From Paenibacillus antri (lineage in GTDB: Bacteria > Bacillota > Bacilli > Paenibacillales > YIM-B00363), in contig NZ_VCIW01000021.1 in assembly GCF_005765165.1 (NCBI RefSeq), positions 93,098 through 157,097 of the forward strand: a DNA stretch of 64,000 nt, given 5' to 3'. The notes under the pieces are model-generated. The model saw only the letters and a program-made list of their open reading frames with translations. It was not told the origin of the DNA and searched no databases. Of the stretch, positions 34,564-42,308 are shown one piece after another. Position numbers and translations under genes: made by a program. Each line of letters opens with the position of its first letter. The first letter of the stretch is position 1.

Positions 34564-36009
34564 ATGGATAGTCTAGACGATTGCAGCGAAGAACGCCCCT
34601 ACCCCTTCGGGCCGATCCACGAGTGGCTGCCCGACGTCAGCGTCGCGGAGAACGGACGGATGATCGTCGTCTCGCGAAGCATGAGGGAGTTATTCGGCTA
34701 TGGGGATCGCGAGTTAATCGGCGAACGGATCGAACGTTTGTTCGGACCTGATTCCCTAGAACGCTTATCGGGTTCGGACGAACGACCCTTCCGCCTTCAG
34801 TCGAAGGCATACCGCAAAAATAAAACGACGATTCACGTCGATCTGCACGCGTCTACGGTTCACCGCGGCAACAGCGTATACCTCGTCATCCGCGCCATGG
34901 AGGACATCACGCCCCCGAAGGCGGAGGAGACGAGCGTCGCGATCATCGAGGAACGGTTCCGGTCGGCGTTTCATTTCGCGGCCGTCGGCATGGCGTTGGT
35001 GACCGTGCAGGGCGTCCTGCAGGAGATGAACTACGCGTTCTGCGAAATTATCGGACTTCCGGCGCAGGCGTCGGGAGAGTTGAATATCAAGTCGTTCTTG
35101 TACCCGGAAGACGTGGACAGCTATCTGGAAGGCTGCACGAGGCTCTTGATCGGCGAGACGCAGTCGTGCGAGATGGAGAAGCGATTCCTCCACGTCTCGG
35201 GCCGCCTCGTCTGGGGAGCGCTGTGCATCACGTTGGTTCGAGACGTCGACGGGCGCCCGCTGAACTATATCATTCAACTCCAAGACATTACGCAAAAGAA
35301 GGAAACGGAAGAGCTGCTCCGCAAATCCGACAAGCTAACCATCGTCGGTCAGCTGGCCGCCGGCGTCGCGCACGAAGTCCGCAATCCGTTGACCGTTCTG
35401 AAGGGCTTCGCCCAAATTCTGCGTTCGGGGGACAGGGGGAACCGCTACTTCGAGCTGATGCTCTCCGAGGTGGAGCGCATCGAATCGATCATCGGGGAGT
35501 TTCTGATGCTGGCCAAGCCCCAGATGGTGAAGTTCTACGAAGCGGACTTGAACGTGCTGACGAGCGAAGTCGCGAGCTTGATGGAGACGAAAGCGATCAT
35601 GAGCGGCGTCCAAATCCACATGCGGCAGCCGTCCGGTCCGAATCCGATTTTGTGCGACGCGAACCAGATCAAGCAGATGCTGGTGAACCTGATGCAGAAC
35701 GCGATCGAATCGATGACGAACGGCGGCCGGCTGCGCGTCGGGCTGGCCCGGAAGGACCCGTCCGCCGTGACGCTGACCGTGGAAGACGACGGGTGCGGCA
35801 TTCCCGAGGATCGGCTGTCGAAGCTCGGGGAGCCGTTCTACTCCAGCAAGGAGAAGGGGACGGGGCTCGGCCTTATGATCAGCTATCAGATCATTCAGAA
35901 GCACCGCGGCCGCGTGAAAGTAACGAGCAGAGTGAATGAAGGCACGACCTTCGAGATCGTGTTTCCGATATCCGAAAAATCAACGTTACTGGAGGTTCGT
36001 CAACCATGA
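34564..36009 (+). CDS. Soluble PAS-PAS histidine kinase
   Basis: A 481-residue cytoplasmic kinase. PAS domains lie at ~20-115 and ~130-245, then HisKA with H270 in [10 protein letters not shown], then a HATPase with [20 protein letters not shown] and GTGLGL. It resembles the sporulation kinase (KinA/KinE) type, but the gene leads a chemosensory operon and overlaps the MCP gene by four bases, so its partner may be the operon's CheY-like regulator or Spo0F elsewhere. The start at 34564 follows GGTGGAG. No membrane segments, so it senses an internal signal. Confidence 0.9.
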   Translation: MDSLDDCSEERPYPFGPIHEWLPDVSVAENGRMIVVSRSMRELFGYGDRELIGERIERLFGPDSLERLSGSDERPFRLQSKAYRKNKTTIHVDLHASTVHRGNSVYLVIRAMEDITPPKAEETSVAIIEERFRSAFHFAAVGMALVTVQGVLQEMNYAFCEIIGLPAQASGELNIKSFLYPEDVDSYLEGCTRLLIGETQSCEMEKRFLHVSGRLVWGALCITLVRDVDGRPLNYIIQLQDITQKKETEELLRKSDKLTIVGQLAAGVAHEVRNPLTVLKGFAQILRSGDRGNRYFELMLSEVERIESIIGEFLMLAKPQMVKFYEADLNVLTSEVASLMETKAIMSGVQIHMRQPSGPNPILCDANQIKQMLVNLMQNAIESMTNGGRLRVGLARKDPSAVTLTVEDDGCGIPEDRLSKLGEPFYSSKEKGTGLGLMISYQIIQKHRGRVKVTSRVNEGTTFEIVFPISEKSTLLEVRQP

Positions 36010-37970
36010 ATGAGAAGAAGACGCTGCTGTCGCCGCCCACGTATTCGAGAATCGCGCAGAACGAAGCGCCGCCGAGAGAGGCGAAGGAGTCCCGGATCGA
36101 ACCGGCGGACGGCATCGACTCTGCGGCGGGCAAGCGGCTGCAGGAGCAGCGGCAGCGGGCGAGGACGTTCGCGAAATACCAGCAGCTGTCGGAACGGCTG
36201 GCCGCGGCGTCGCAGCAGCTGTCCGCAGGCGTCGAGGAATCGCAGTCGGCGATGCAAGAGCTGCGCCAAGCGATGGAGCAGCTCGTGACGGGCGCGGAAG
36301 AATCGAGCGCCGCATGCGAGGAAAGCTCGGCCTCCATTACGAAGATCATGGATAATATGAACGCGATCTCCCATAACGTGACGCTGTCGATGAACCGGAG
36401 CTTAACGATTCAGCAGATCGTCGCGGGTTCGTCCTCCGACATTCATCGGCTCGTCGAAGGCGTAACGCTCTCCGCGGCCAAGAGCTCCGATTCGGCGCGC
36501 GCGATCGGCCGGCTGGAGCGGCAGGCGCAGGAGATCGGCGACATTATCGGCACGGTCGTACATCTGGCGGACCAGACGAATTTGCTCGCGCTGAACGCGG
36601 CGATCGAAGCGGCGCGAGCCGGGGAGCACGGCGCAGGCTTCGCGATCGTGGCGGACGAGGTGCGCGCGCTGGCGGAAGTGTCCGAGAAGTCCGCGAACGA
36701 TATTCGGGGACTCGTCGCGAACATTCAAACGGAGGTCGCTCCGATCGCGGCGTCGATCAAGGAGGCGGAACGCGTCGCGCTGCAGGAGGCGGACAACGGC
36801 CGCGGCGTCATCCGATCGCTGGCGACCGTGAGCGGGAAGATCGAACTGTTCGTTCAGAGCGTGAAGGAAATGAACGGGGAATCGCTCGTCCTGCGGACCG
36901 GCATTCGCGATTTCGAAAACGGGGCGAGGGTCATCGCGCAAGCGTCCGAGGAGCAGGCGACGGGCGCCGCTCAAGCGCTCCAGGCGATTCTTCAGCAATC
37001 GAGGGCGCTGCAGGACATCAATCACAGCGCCCTGGAGCTTTCGGATCTGACGGAGGATTTGCGTTCGAGCAAGAACGTGGCGCGTTCGGCCGAGACGTTG
37101 GCCGCGGCGGCGGAGGAGCTGTCCGCCTCGATCACGGAAGCGGGACAGTCGGCGCAGCAGATCATGTACGCGATCAACGGCATGGACCGGAGCTCGGAGA
37201 TGCAGTCCGTGGCGACGGAGCAATCCGCGGCGGCGGTCACGCAGCTCGAGCAGATGACGAAGAAGGTGGCCGGCCTCGCCGCGTCGTCCGAGACGTATCT
37301 CGCCGAGGTGGCGAGCCTGTACGACGCGGGGAAGCGGCAAACCGACGCCATGATCGAAAATATCGCGGAAGGCCTCCAGGCTATGGAGGACAATCTGGAC
37401 AAGCTGGTTCGCCTCGACGGTCAATTCCGCAGCATCGACAAGATCGTGAACGCGATCGACCGCGTCGGCATCCAGACGAATATGCTGGCGGTCAACGGCG
37501 CGATCGAAGCGGCCGGCGCCGGGAAATTCGGCCGAGGCTTCGCCGTCGTGGCGGCGGACATTCGTTCGCTGGCCGTCGAGACGGCGGGCCATGCGGAGAA
37601 CATCAAGGACCTCATCCGCGATACGCAGTCGCAGGTGTCGACCGTGCTGCGGGAGCTGCAAGTGTCCAAGGAGACGACGAAGGCCGAGGTCGAAAAGGCG
37701 AAGCGCATCTTGACCGATTCGCTCCGCATCGAAGAGGATTTGCGCCATATGCAGAACATGATCGCCGATAACGCGGGACGTTTGAACGAGATGGAATTCG
37801 CCATCAACGAATCCAAGCGGGCGGTCGATCAGATCGCGGTCACGTCCGCGGAATCCGCGGCGGCGAGCAAGCAGGCGGCGCACGCCGGGCAAGAGCAAAA
37901 CATCGGCATTAACGAGCTGGCTCGGGCGATCGAGGAAATCGCGAGCATGGCGGACGATATCTACTTGTAA
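36006..37970 (+). CDS. Soluble double-headed methyl-accepting chemotaxis protein
   Basis: A 654-residue, almost wholly helical protein without membrane helices or a recognisable ligand domain. It holds two MCP signalling hairpins in tandem. The first has its tip at ~188-222 ([34 protein letters not shown]). The second tip is at ~486-522 and is altered ([33 protein letters not shown]). The tips are ~300 residues apart, so each half is a full antiparallel hairpin. It should bind CheA and CheW from the same operon and be modified by its CheR and CheB. Being soluble recalls FrzCD of Myxococcus. Starts within the kinase gene (ATGA). Confidence 0.88.
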   Translation: MNEKKTLLSPPTYSRIAQNEAPPREAKESRIEPADGIDSAAGKRLQEQRQRARTFAKYQQLSERLAAASQQLSAGVEESQSAMQELRQAMEQLVTGAEESSAACEESSASITKIMDNMNAISHNVTLSMNRSLTIQQIVAGSSSDIHRLVEGVTLSAAKSSDSARAIGRLERQAQEIGDIIGTVVHLADQTNLLALNAAIEAARAGEHGAGFAIVADEVRALAEVSEKSANDIRGLVANIQTEVAPIAASIKEAERVALQEADNGRGVIRSLATVSGKIELFVQSVKEMNGESLVLRTGIRDFENGARVIAQASEEQATGAAQALQAILQQSRALQDINHSALELSDLTEDLRSSKNVARSAETLAAAAEELSASITEAGQSAQQIMYAINGMDRSSEMQSVATEQSAAAVTQLEQMTKKVAGLAASSETYLAEVASLYDAGKRQTDAMIENIAEGLQAMEDNLDKLVRLDGQFRSIDKIVNAIDRVGIQTNMLAVNGAIEAAGAGKFGRGFAVVAADIRSLAVETAGHAENIKDLIRDTQSQVSTVLRELQVSKETTKAEVEKAKRILTDSLRIEEDLRHMQNMIADNAGRLNEMEFAINESKRAVDQIAVTSAESAAASKQAAHAGQEQNIGINELARAIEEIASMADDIYL

Positions 37971-37994
37971 CGCGTCGGAAAGAAGGGGTAAGCC

Positions 37995-39410
37995 ATGATG
38001 GAGACGACATCGGTCAGACAGCTCGTGACGTTCGCGTTGGACGGAGACGTCTATGCGGTCGGCATCGAATCGGTTGCATTCGTCGTCGCCGCGGGCGCCG
38101 CGACGCGGGTGCCTCTCGCCGACTCGTTCATCGACGGGCTCGCGAACGTTCGCGGCGCGCTTATGCCCGTCGTGGACGGCGTCCGCTGGGCGAGCGGGGC
38201 GCCCCGCGCCCATGGGGCGGCGGGCAAGATCGTCGTGCTGCGGCAGCGGACGAGCGACGTCGGCCTCGCGGTCGACCGCATGCTGGGCGTCGCCGAGGCG
38301 CGCGAGCGGGAGATCGCTCCGCTGTCGTCGGGGGAAGCCGACATCTATGAAGGATTATATATGCGGGAGGATACGGCGGTCCGCATCTTCCGCGTGCAGG
38401 CTCTATTCGACGCGCTGAAGTCGCGCAAGCCCGCCGTCGCCGAGTCGGCGTCATTGGCGCCGAGCGTACGCGCGCTCCGGTCCGGCGAGCGGGACGACGA
38501 AGCGGCGCCGCAACAACGCCGGATGCTCCGTTTCGAGACGAACGGGGAACAGTACGGACTCGACATGGGCGGAGTGCGCGACATTCTGCCGATGCCGGAG
38601 AAGATCGTCGGCGTGCAGGGGCTGCCGTCGTATGCGATGGGCACGGGCGTATATCGGAACGGGACGGCGATGCCGATCGTTCATCTCGGCGCGCTGCTGC
38701 TCGGCGGCGCCGCCTCGAAGCCGCGGCGCGTCGTCTGCGCCGAGGTCGCGACGCCGAACGGCCGGGAGATCGTCGGTCTTGCCGTCGACTGGGTGCACGA
38801 CCTGCAGGCGCCGCGGGAGGATGCCGCCGCTCGCTTCGCACCGTCTTTGGAATCGTACTCGGAGATGGTTCGGGGCGTGACGTACGCCTCGTCGGGGGCG
38901 CCGATGTTCGTCTTGGACGAGGAGCGGCTGCTCGGGGAGGGCGGCGCGGTAAGCCGGCTCCTGCCTTCGCAGGCGGTCCGCCGCGCGTCCGCCGCCGAAT
39001 CGGCCGAGGAGGCGCCGGAGGGCGGCGCGTCGGACAACGGCCGCTTATACGTATTCTTCCAGGCGTGCGGTCAGGAATACGGCATGCCGGCCGGCGACGT
39101 CAAGGAGGTACGGCGGCTGACGCGGTTGACGCCGGTTCCGCACGCGCCGGCCGGCATCGTCGGCGTGGCGAACGTGCGCGGCCGCATCTTGACGGTCGTC
39201 GGCGCGCAGGCCGCGCTGGAGCTGGGCGGCGAGCGGGAGCGGACGGCGCATCTCATCGTCGCGGAGAAGGACGGCGCCGAGCGCGGCATCGCCGTGCCCC
39301 GGGTGACGCGGGTCGTCCGCATCCCGCCGGACCAAACCAAGCAAGGCTTCTACCATTGCAGCCGCGACCGGAAGCTCGTTCCGCTGGTCGCCCCGTCTGC
39401 GTTCCGGTAG
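37995..39410 (+). CDS. Triple-domain CheW coupling protein
   Basis: A 471-residue protein of three consecutive CheW domains: ~8-145 (LVTFALDGDVYAVGIESV), ~178-315 (MLRFETNGEQYGLDMGGV) and ~345-470 (LYVFFQACGQEYGMPAGDV), joined by Ala/Glu/Ser-rich linkers. CheW links receptors to CheA; three copies in one chain could crosslink several receptor or kinase units in the array. GAAGGGGTAAG precedes the ATG (an alternative ATG is one codon later). Third gene of the operon, 24 bases after the MCP gene. Confidence 0.88.
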   Translation: MMETTSVRQLVTFALDGDVYAVGIESVAFVVAAGAATRVPLADSFIDGLANVRGALMPVVDGVRWASGAPRAHGAAGKIVVLRQRTSDVGLAVDRMLGVAEAREREIAPLSSGEADIYEGLYMREDTAVRIFRVQALFDALKSRKPAVAESASLAPSVRALRSGERDDEAAPQQRRMLRFETNGEQYGLDMGGVRDILPMPEKIVGVQGLPSYAMGTGVYRNGTAMPIVHLGALLLGGAASKPRRVVCAEVATPNGREIVGLAVDWVHDLQAPREDAAARFAPSLESYSEMVRGVTYASSGAPMFVLDEERLLGEGGAVSRLLPSQAVRRASAAESAEEAPEGGASDNGRLYVFFQACGQEYGMPAGDVKEVRRLTRLTPVPHAPAGIVGVANVRGRILTVVGAQAALELGGERERTAHLIVAEKDGAERGIAVPRVTRVVRIPPDQTKQGFYHCSRDRKLVPLVAPSAFR

Positions 39411-39443
39411 CGGCATACATCTTAGCGAATCAGGATGGTATCT

Positions 39444-40502
39444 ATGGGCAACCGAATTAAAGTGCTGATCGTGGACGATTCCGCCTTGATGCGGCAGCAG
39501 CTTACGCTTCTGTTGTCCAAGCATCCCTGCATCGAAGTGATCGGCTCGGCGCGGGATGGCAGAGAAGGGGTCGAAAAGGCGATCCGCCTACAGCCCGACG
39601 TCGTGACGATGGACATTCACATGCCGACGATGGACGGCATCACGGCGCTGCAGTACGTGATGGAAATCGCGCCGCGCCCCGTCATCATCTTGTCGGCGTA
39701 TTCCCGCAAGGGGGCGCTCGTGACGTTCGAGGCGCTCGAGCTGGGCGCGTTCGACTACGTGACGAAGCCGGAGGTCATGGGCGCCGCCGAGATGCGGAAG
39801 ACGGTCGACCTGCTCGTCGAGCGGATCGTCGCCGCCGCATCCGGCTCGAGCCGGACGCGCAAGCGCCCGGACGACGAGTACGCGGAGGAAGCGGAAGAGC
39901 GGGGGGAGCCGTTCCGGAAGGCGATCGTGATCGGCGCTTCCACGGGCGGTCCGAGAGCGGTGGAGGACGTCGTCCGCCATCTGCCGCCGGACTTGCCGGC
40001 GCCCGTCTTCCTCGTGCAGCATATGCCGCCGCTGTTTACGAGCTCGTTCGCGGAGCGGCTGAACGAGAAGTATCCGATCAAGACGGTGGAGGGCGCGCAC
40101 CGGATGCCCGTCGAGCCGGGCACCGTGTACGTCGCGCCCGGAGGCAAGCATATGACGGTGGAGAAGGTGCTCGGCAAACGTCAATACCGCATCGCGGTCG
40201 GCGCCCTGCCGAAGGAGACGGTATTCAAGCCTTCCGTGGACGTGACGATGATGTCGCTGCTCGAGCGGCTCCCCGCGTCGAAGCTGATCGGGGTGCTGCT
40301 GACGGGCATCGGCTCGGACGGCGCGCAGGCGATGGTGGAAATCAAGAAGCGCGGCGGCTTCACGATCGCGGAAGCCGAAGAGACGGCGGTCGTATACGGC
40401 ATGCCGCGGGCCGCGGCGGAGATGGGCGGCGCCAGCGTCGTCCTGCCGTACTCGCAGATCGGCAGGTTCATTGTGGGCGAGGTGATGAGGGATGGATCTT
40501 AA
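39444..40502 (+). CDS. cheB: CheB receptor methylesterase/deamidase
   Basis: A 352-residue CheB. The N-terminal receiver has the D11-D12 pair and phospho-acceptor D57 (VTMDIHMP). The C-terminal esterase has GASTGGP (catalytic Ser), QHMPPLFTSSFAERL (His) and TGIGSDGAQAM (Asp). It removes methyl groups from MCP glutamates when phosphorylated. The start at 39444 uses AGGATGG; an in-frame ATG at 39435 lies inside that site. It overlaps the HEAT-repeat gene by 11 bases. Confidence 0.93.
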   Translation: MGNRIKVLIVDDSALMRQQLTLLLSKHPCIEVIGSARDGREGVEKAIRLQPDVVTMDIHMPTMDGITALQYVMEIAPRPVIILSAYSRKGALVTFEALELGAFDYVTKPEVMGAAEMRKTVDLLVERIVAAASGSSRTRKRPDDEYAEEAEERGEPFRKAIVIGASTGGPRAVEDVVRHLPPDLPAPVFLVQHMPPLFTSSFAERLNEKYPIKTVEGAHRMPVEPGTVYVAPGGKHMTVEKVLGKRQYRIAVGALPKETVFKPSVDVTMMSLLERLPASKLIGVLLTGIGSDGAQAMVEIKKRGGFTIAEAEETAVVYGMPRAAAEMGGASVVLPYSQIGRFIVGEVMRDGS

Positions 40503-41085
40503 GCAATTTCGGTTTTACTGCCAGGCGGGCAACCTCGGCATGATTCGAGAGGTGCTGGCGGACTTGTCCGCGGCGAGTCGGGAGGAGTATTTGCGCAGCG
40601 TGCTTCAGCTGCCGCTTCGCTCCGACGTGCTGGAATACTTGGGCTCCGAGGTGACGCGCCTCTCCGGCGAGCAGGGTACGGCGATTCTTGTCGAGCTGTT
40701 ATATTCCGAGGAGGCCGCCGCCCGCAATTTGGCGATCGAGCTGTTTCCGGCGTTCGGCATCGCCTCGCTGCGGGTGCTGCAATCGCATGCGTGCGACATG
40801 GACCCGGACGTTCGGCTGTTCGTCGTGCAGGCGATGCAGCATCTTCCATATAAGGACGAGGTCGTACGGACGCTCGCCAAGCAGCTTTCGGTGGAACGAG
40901 AACCGAACGTGCTGGTCGCCATCGTCGAGGCCATCGGGGATATGGGCGCGGGTCCGGCGGAAGCGGAGGCGATCGTCGGCGCGATGGAGGCGTACGATCA
41001 TCCGTACGTTCGGTTCGTCGGCGAGCGGGCGCTGCTTCGACTCGGTTGGGGGCGGCCTGCCGCGGCCGGCGGGGAACGGCTATGA
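40492..41085 (+). CDS. HEAT-like repeat protein of the chemosensory operon
   Basis: A 197-residue protein built of ~30-residue helical pairs (REVLADLSAASREEYLRSVL; AARNLAIELFPAFGIASLRV; VRLFVVQAMQHLPYKDEVV; NVLVAIVEAIGDMG), consistent with HEAT/armadillo repeats and a protein-binding solenoid. Its start lies inside cheB and its stop overlaps the cheR start (ATGA), so translation of the three is coupled. It is not a standard chemotaxis component; it may scaffold the array, act on CheB or CheR, or connect to the output. RBS GAGGTGATGAGGG. Confidence 0.75.
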   Translation: MDLKQFRFYCQAGNLGMIREVLADLSAASREEYLRSVLQLPLRSDVLEYLGSEVTRLSGEQGTAILVELLYSEEAAARNLAIELFPAFGIASLRVLQSHACDMDPDVRLFVVQAMQHLPYKDEVVRTLAKQLSVEREPNVLVAIVEAIGDMGAGPAEAEAIVGAMEAYDHPYVRFVGERALLRLGWGRPAAAGGERL

Positions 41086-41912
41086 ACGCGACCTTGTCGC
41101 TCGAACAGTTTCGTCGTCTGCGGGATTTCATCTATGAAAAGACGGGCATCTATTTTCCCGACAGCAAGCTGTACTTCATGGAACGGCGGCTGCACCAGCG
41201 AATGGAAGCGCTCGATATCTACGATCTCAATATGTATTATTCGATGCTTCGCTACGAGAATAACGGCGGAGAGCTGCAGGCGTTCATCGAGCTGCTGACG
41301 GTGAACGAAACGTACTTTTTCCGAGAGTTCAATCAACTGAAGTGCTTCGCCGAGGAAGTGCTGCCGGAGATCGTTCGGCGGGAGCGGGGACCGTTGACGT
41401 TCTGGTCGGCGGGCTGTTCGACGGGAGAAGAGGCGTATACGCTCGCCATCATTCTCAGCGAGATGCTCGGTCCGGAAAATCTGGCCCGCTGCAAAATCGT
41501 CGCCACGGACATCGACAACAAAGTGCTGGCGTTCGCGCGGAAGGGCTGCTACGGCGATCGCTCGACGCGGCATCTGCCGGCGCCGTATTTGGAACGGTAT
41601 TTCGAAAAGGGCGGGTTCGAGCTCCGCGTGAAGGACGAATTGCGGAGCCTCGTGGAATTTCGGCGAATGAATTTAATCGATCCCGACGAGATGCGCGACA
41701 TTCGGGATGTGGACGTCATTTTCTGTAGGAACGTATTGATTTATTTCGACGACCAGTCGAGGCGGCAAGTGGCGCTGGACTTCTACCAGTCTATCAAGGC
41801 GGGCGGTTACGTGTTCCTCGGACATTCGGAATCGATGAGCCGCATTACGTCGATCTTCCAGCTATGCAGATTCCAAAATGCAATCATCTATCAAAAACAG
41901 CCGGCGAGGTGA
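41082..41912 (+). CDS. cheR: CheR receptor methyltransferase
   Basis: A 276-residue CheR with an N-terminal helical domain (LEQFRRLRDFIYEKTGIYF) and a SAM-dependent methyltransferase domain: NETYFFRE, FWSAGCSTGEEAYT (SAM loop), ATDIDNKVL, and FCRNVLIYFDD. It methylates MCP glutamates. The start is coupled to the preceding stop (ATGA). No TPR extension is present. Confidence 0.93.
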   Translation: MNATLSLEQFRRLRDFIYEKTGIYFPDSKLYFMERRLHQRMEALDIYDLNMYYSMLRYENNGGELQAFIELLTVNETYFFREFNQLKCFAEEVLPEIVRRERGPLTFWSAGCSTGEEAYTLAIILSEMLGPENLARCKIVATDIDNKVLAFARKGCYGDRSTRHLPAPYLERYFEKGGFELRVKDELRSLVEFRRMNLIDPDEMRDIRDVDVIFCRNVLIYFDDQSRRQVALDFYQSIKAGGYVFLGHSESMSRITSIFQLCRFQNAIIYQKQPAR

Positions 41913-41918
41913 AGCGAG

Positions 41919-42308
41919 ATGCGACGGGGGAAGGTATTGATCGTAGAGGACTCCGCGGCGACCCGGGACTACTACAAGGAATATTTGCAGCGGCGCGGCT
42001 TCGCGGTCGACGAGGCGTATAACGGCTTGGAAGCGTTGGAAAAGTTCGCCGTCGGACGATACGACGCCGCGATCGTGGACATTAACATGCCGAAGATGGA
42101 CGGCTATCAGTTCATTCGGGAGCTGCGCGGCGGGGAACGCAGCTACACGATCCCGATCGCCGTCGTCTCGAGCGAGAGCAAGCCGTCCGACCAGCAGCTC
42201 GCGTATCAGGCCGGCGCCAACGCGTACCTCGTCAAGCCCGTGAAGCCGGATCGGCTCGAGGCGCTCATTCGGCTGTTCGGCATCGAACCGGAAGGAGCGA
42301 GCGTATGA
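41919..42308 (+). CDS. CheY-like single-domain response regulator
   Basis: A 129-residue receiver with the acidic pair E10-D11, phospho-acceptor D54 (AIVDINMPKMDG), a conserved Ser in VVSSESK and Lys in YLVKPVKPD. It has no output domain. It is the likely phosphoryl target of the operon's CheA, and possibly of the PAS kinase. It overlaps cheA by four bases. Confidence 0.92.
   Translation: MRRGKVLIVEDSAATRDYYKEYLQRRGFAVDEAYNGLEALEKFAVGRYDAAIVDINMPKMDGYQFIRELRGGERSYTIPIAVVSSESKPSDQQLAYQAGANAYLVKPVKPDRLEALIRLFGIEPEGASV

Noticed and set aside
33092..34564. Long open frames of up to 490 codons across array A3 on both strands
   Set aside because: The unit is 106 bp, not a multiple of three, so each frame is the same DNA read in shifting phase. 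No ribosome binding site is present, and several overlapping frames are open at once. This is stop-codon scarcity in repeat DNA.
36402..38213. 603-codon antisense frame opposite the MCP gene
   Set aside because: Mirror of a recognisable MCP; composition is dominated by Arg, Leu and Asp as expected for a GC-rich shadow.
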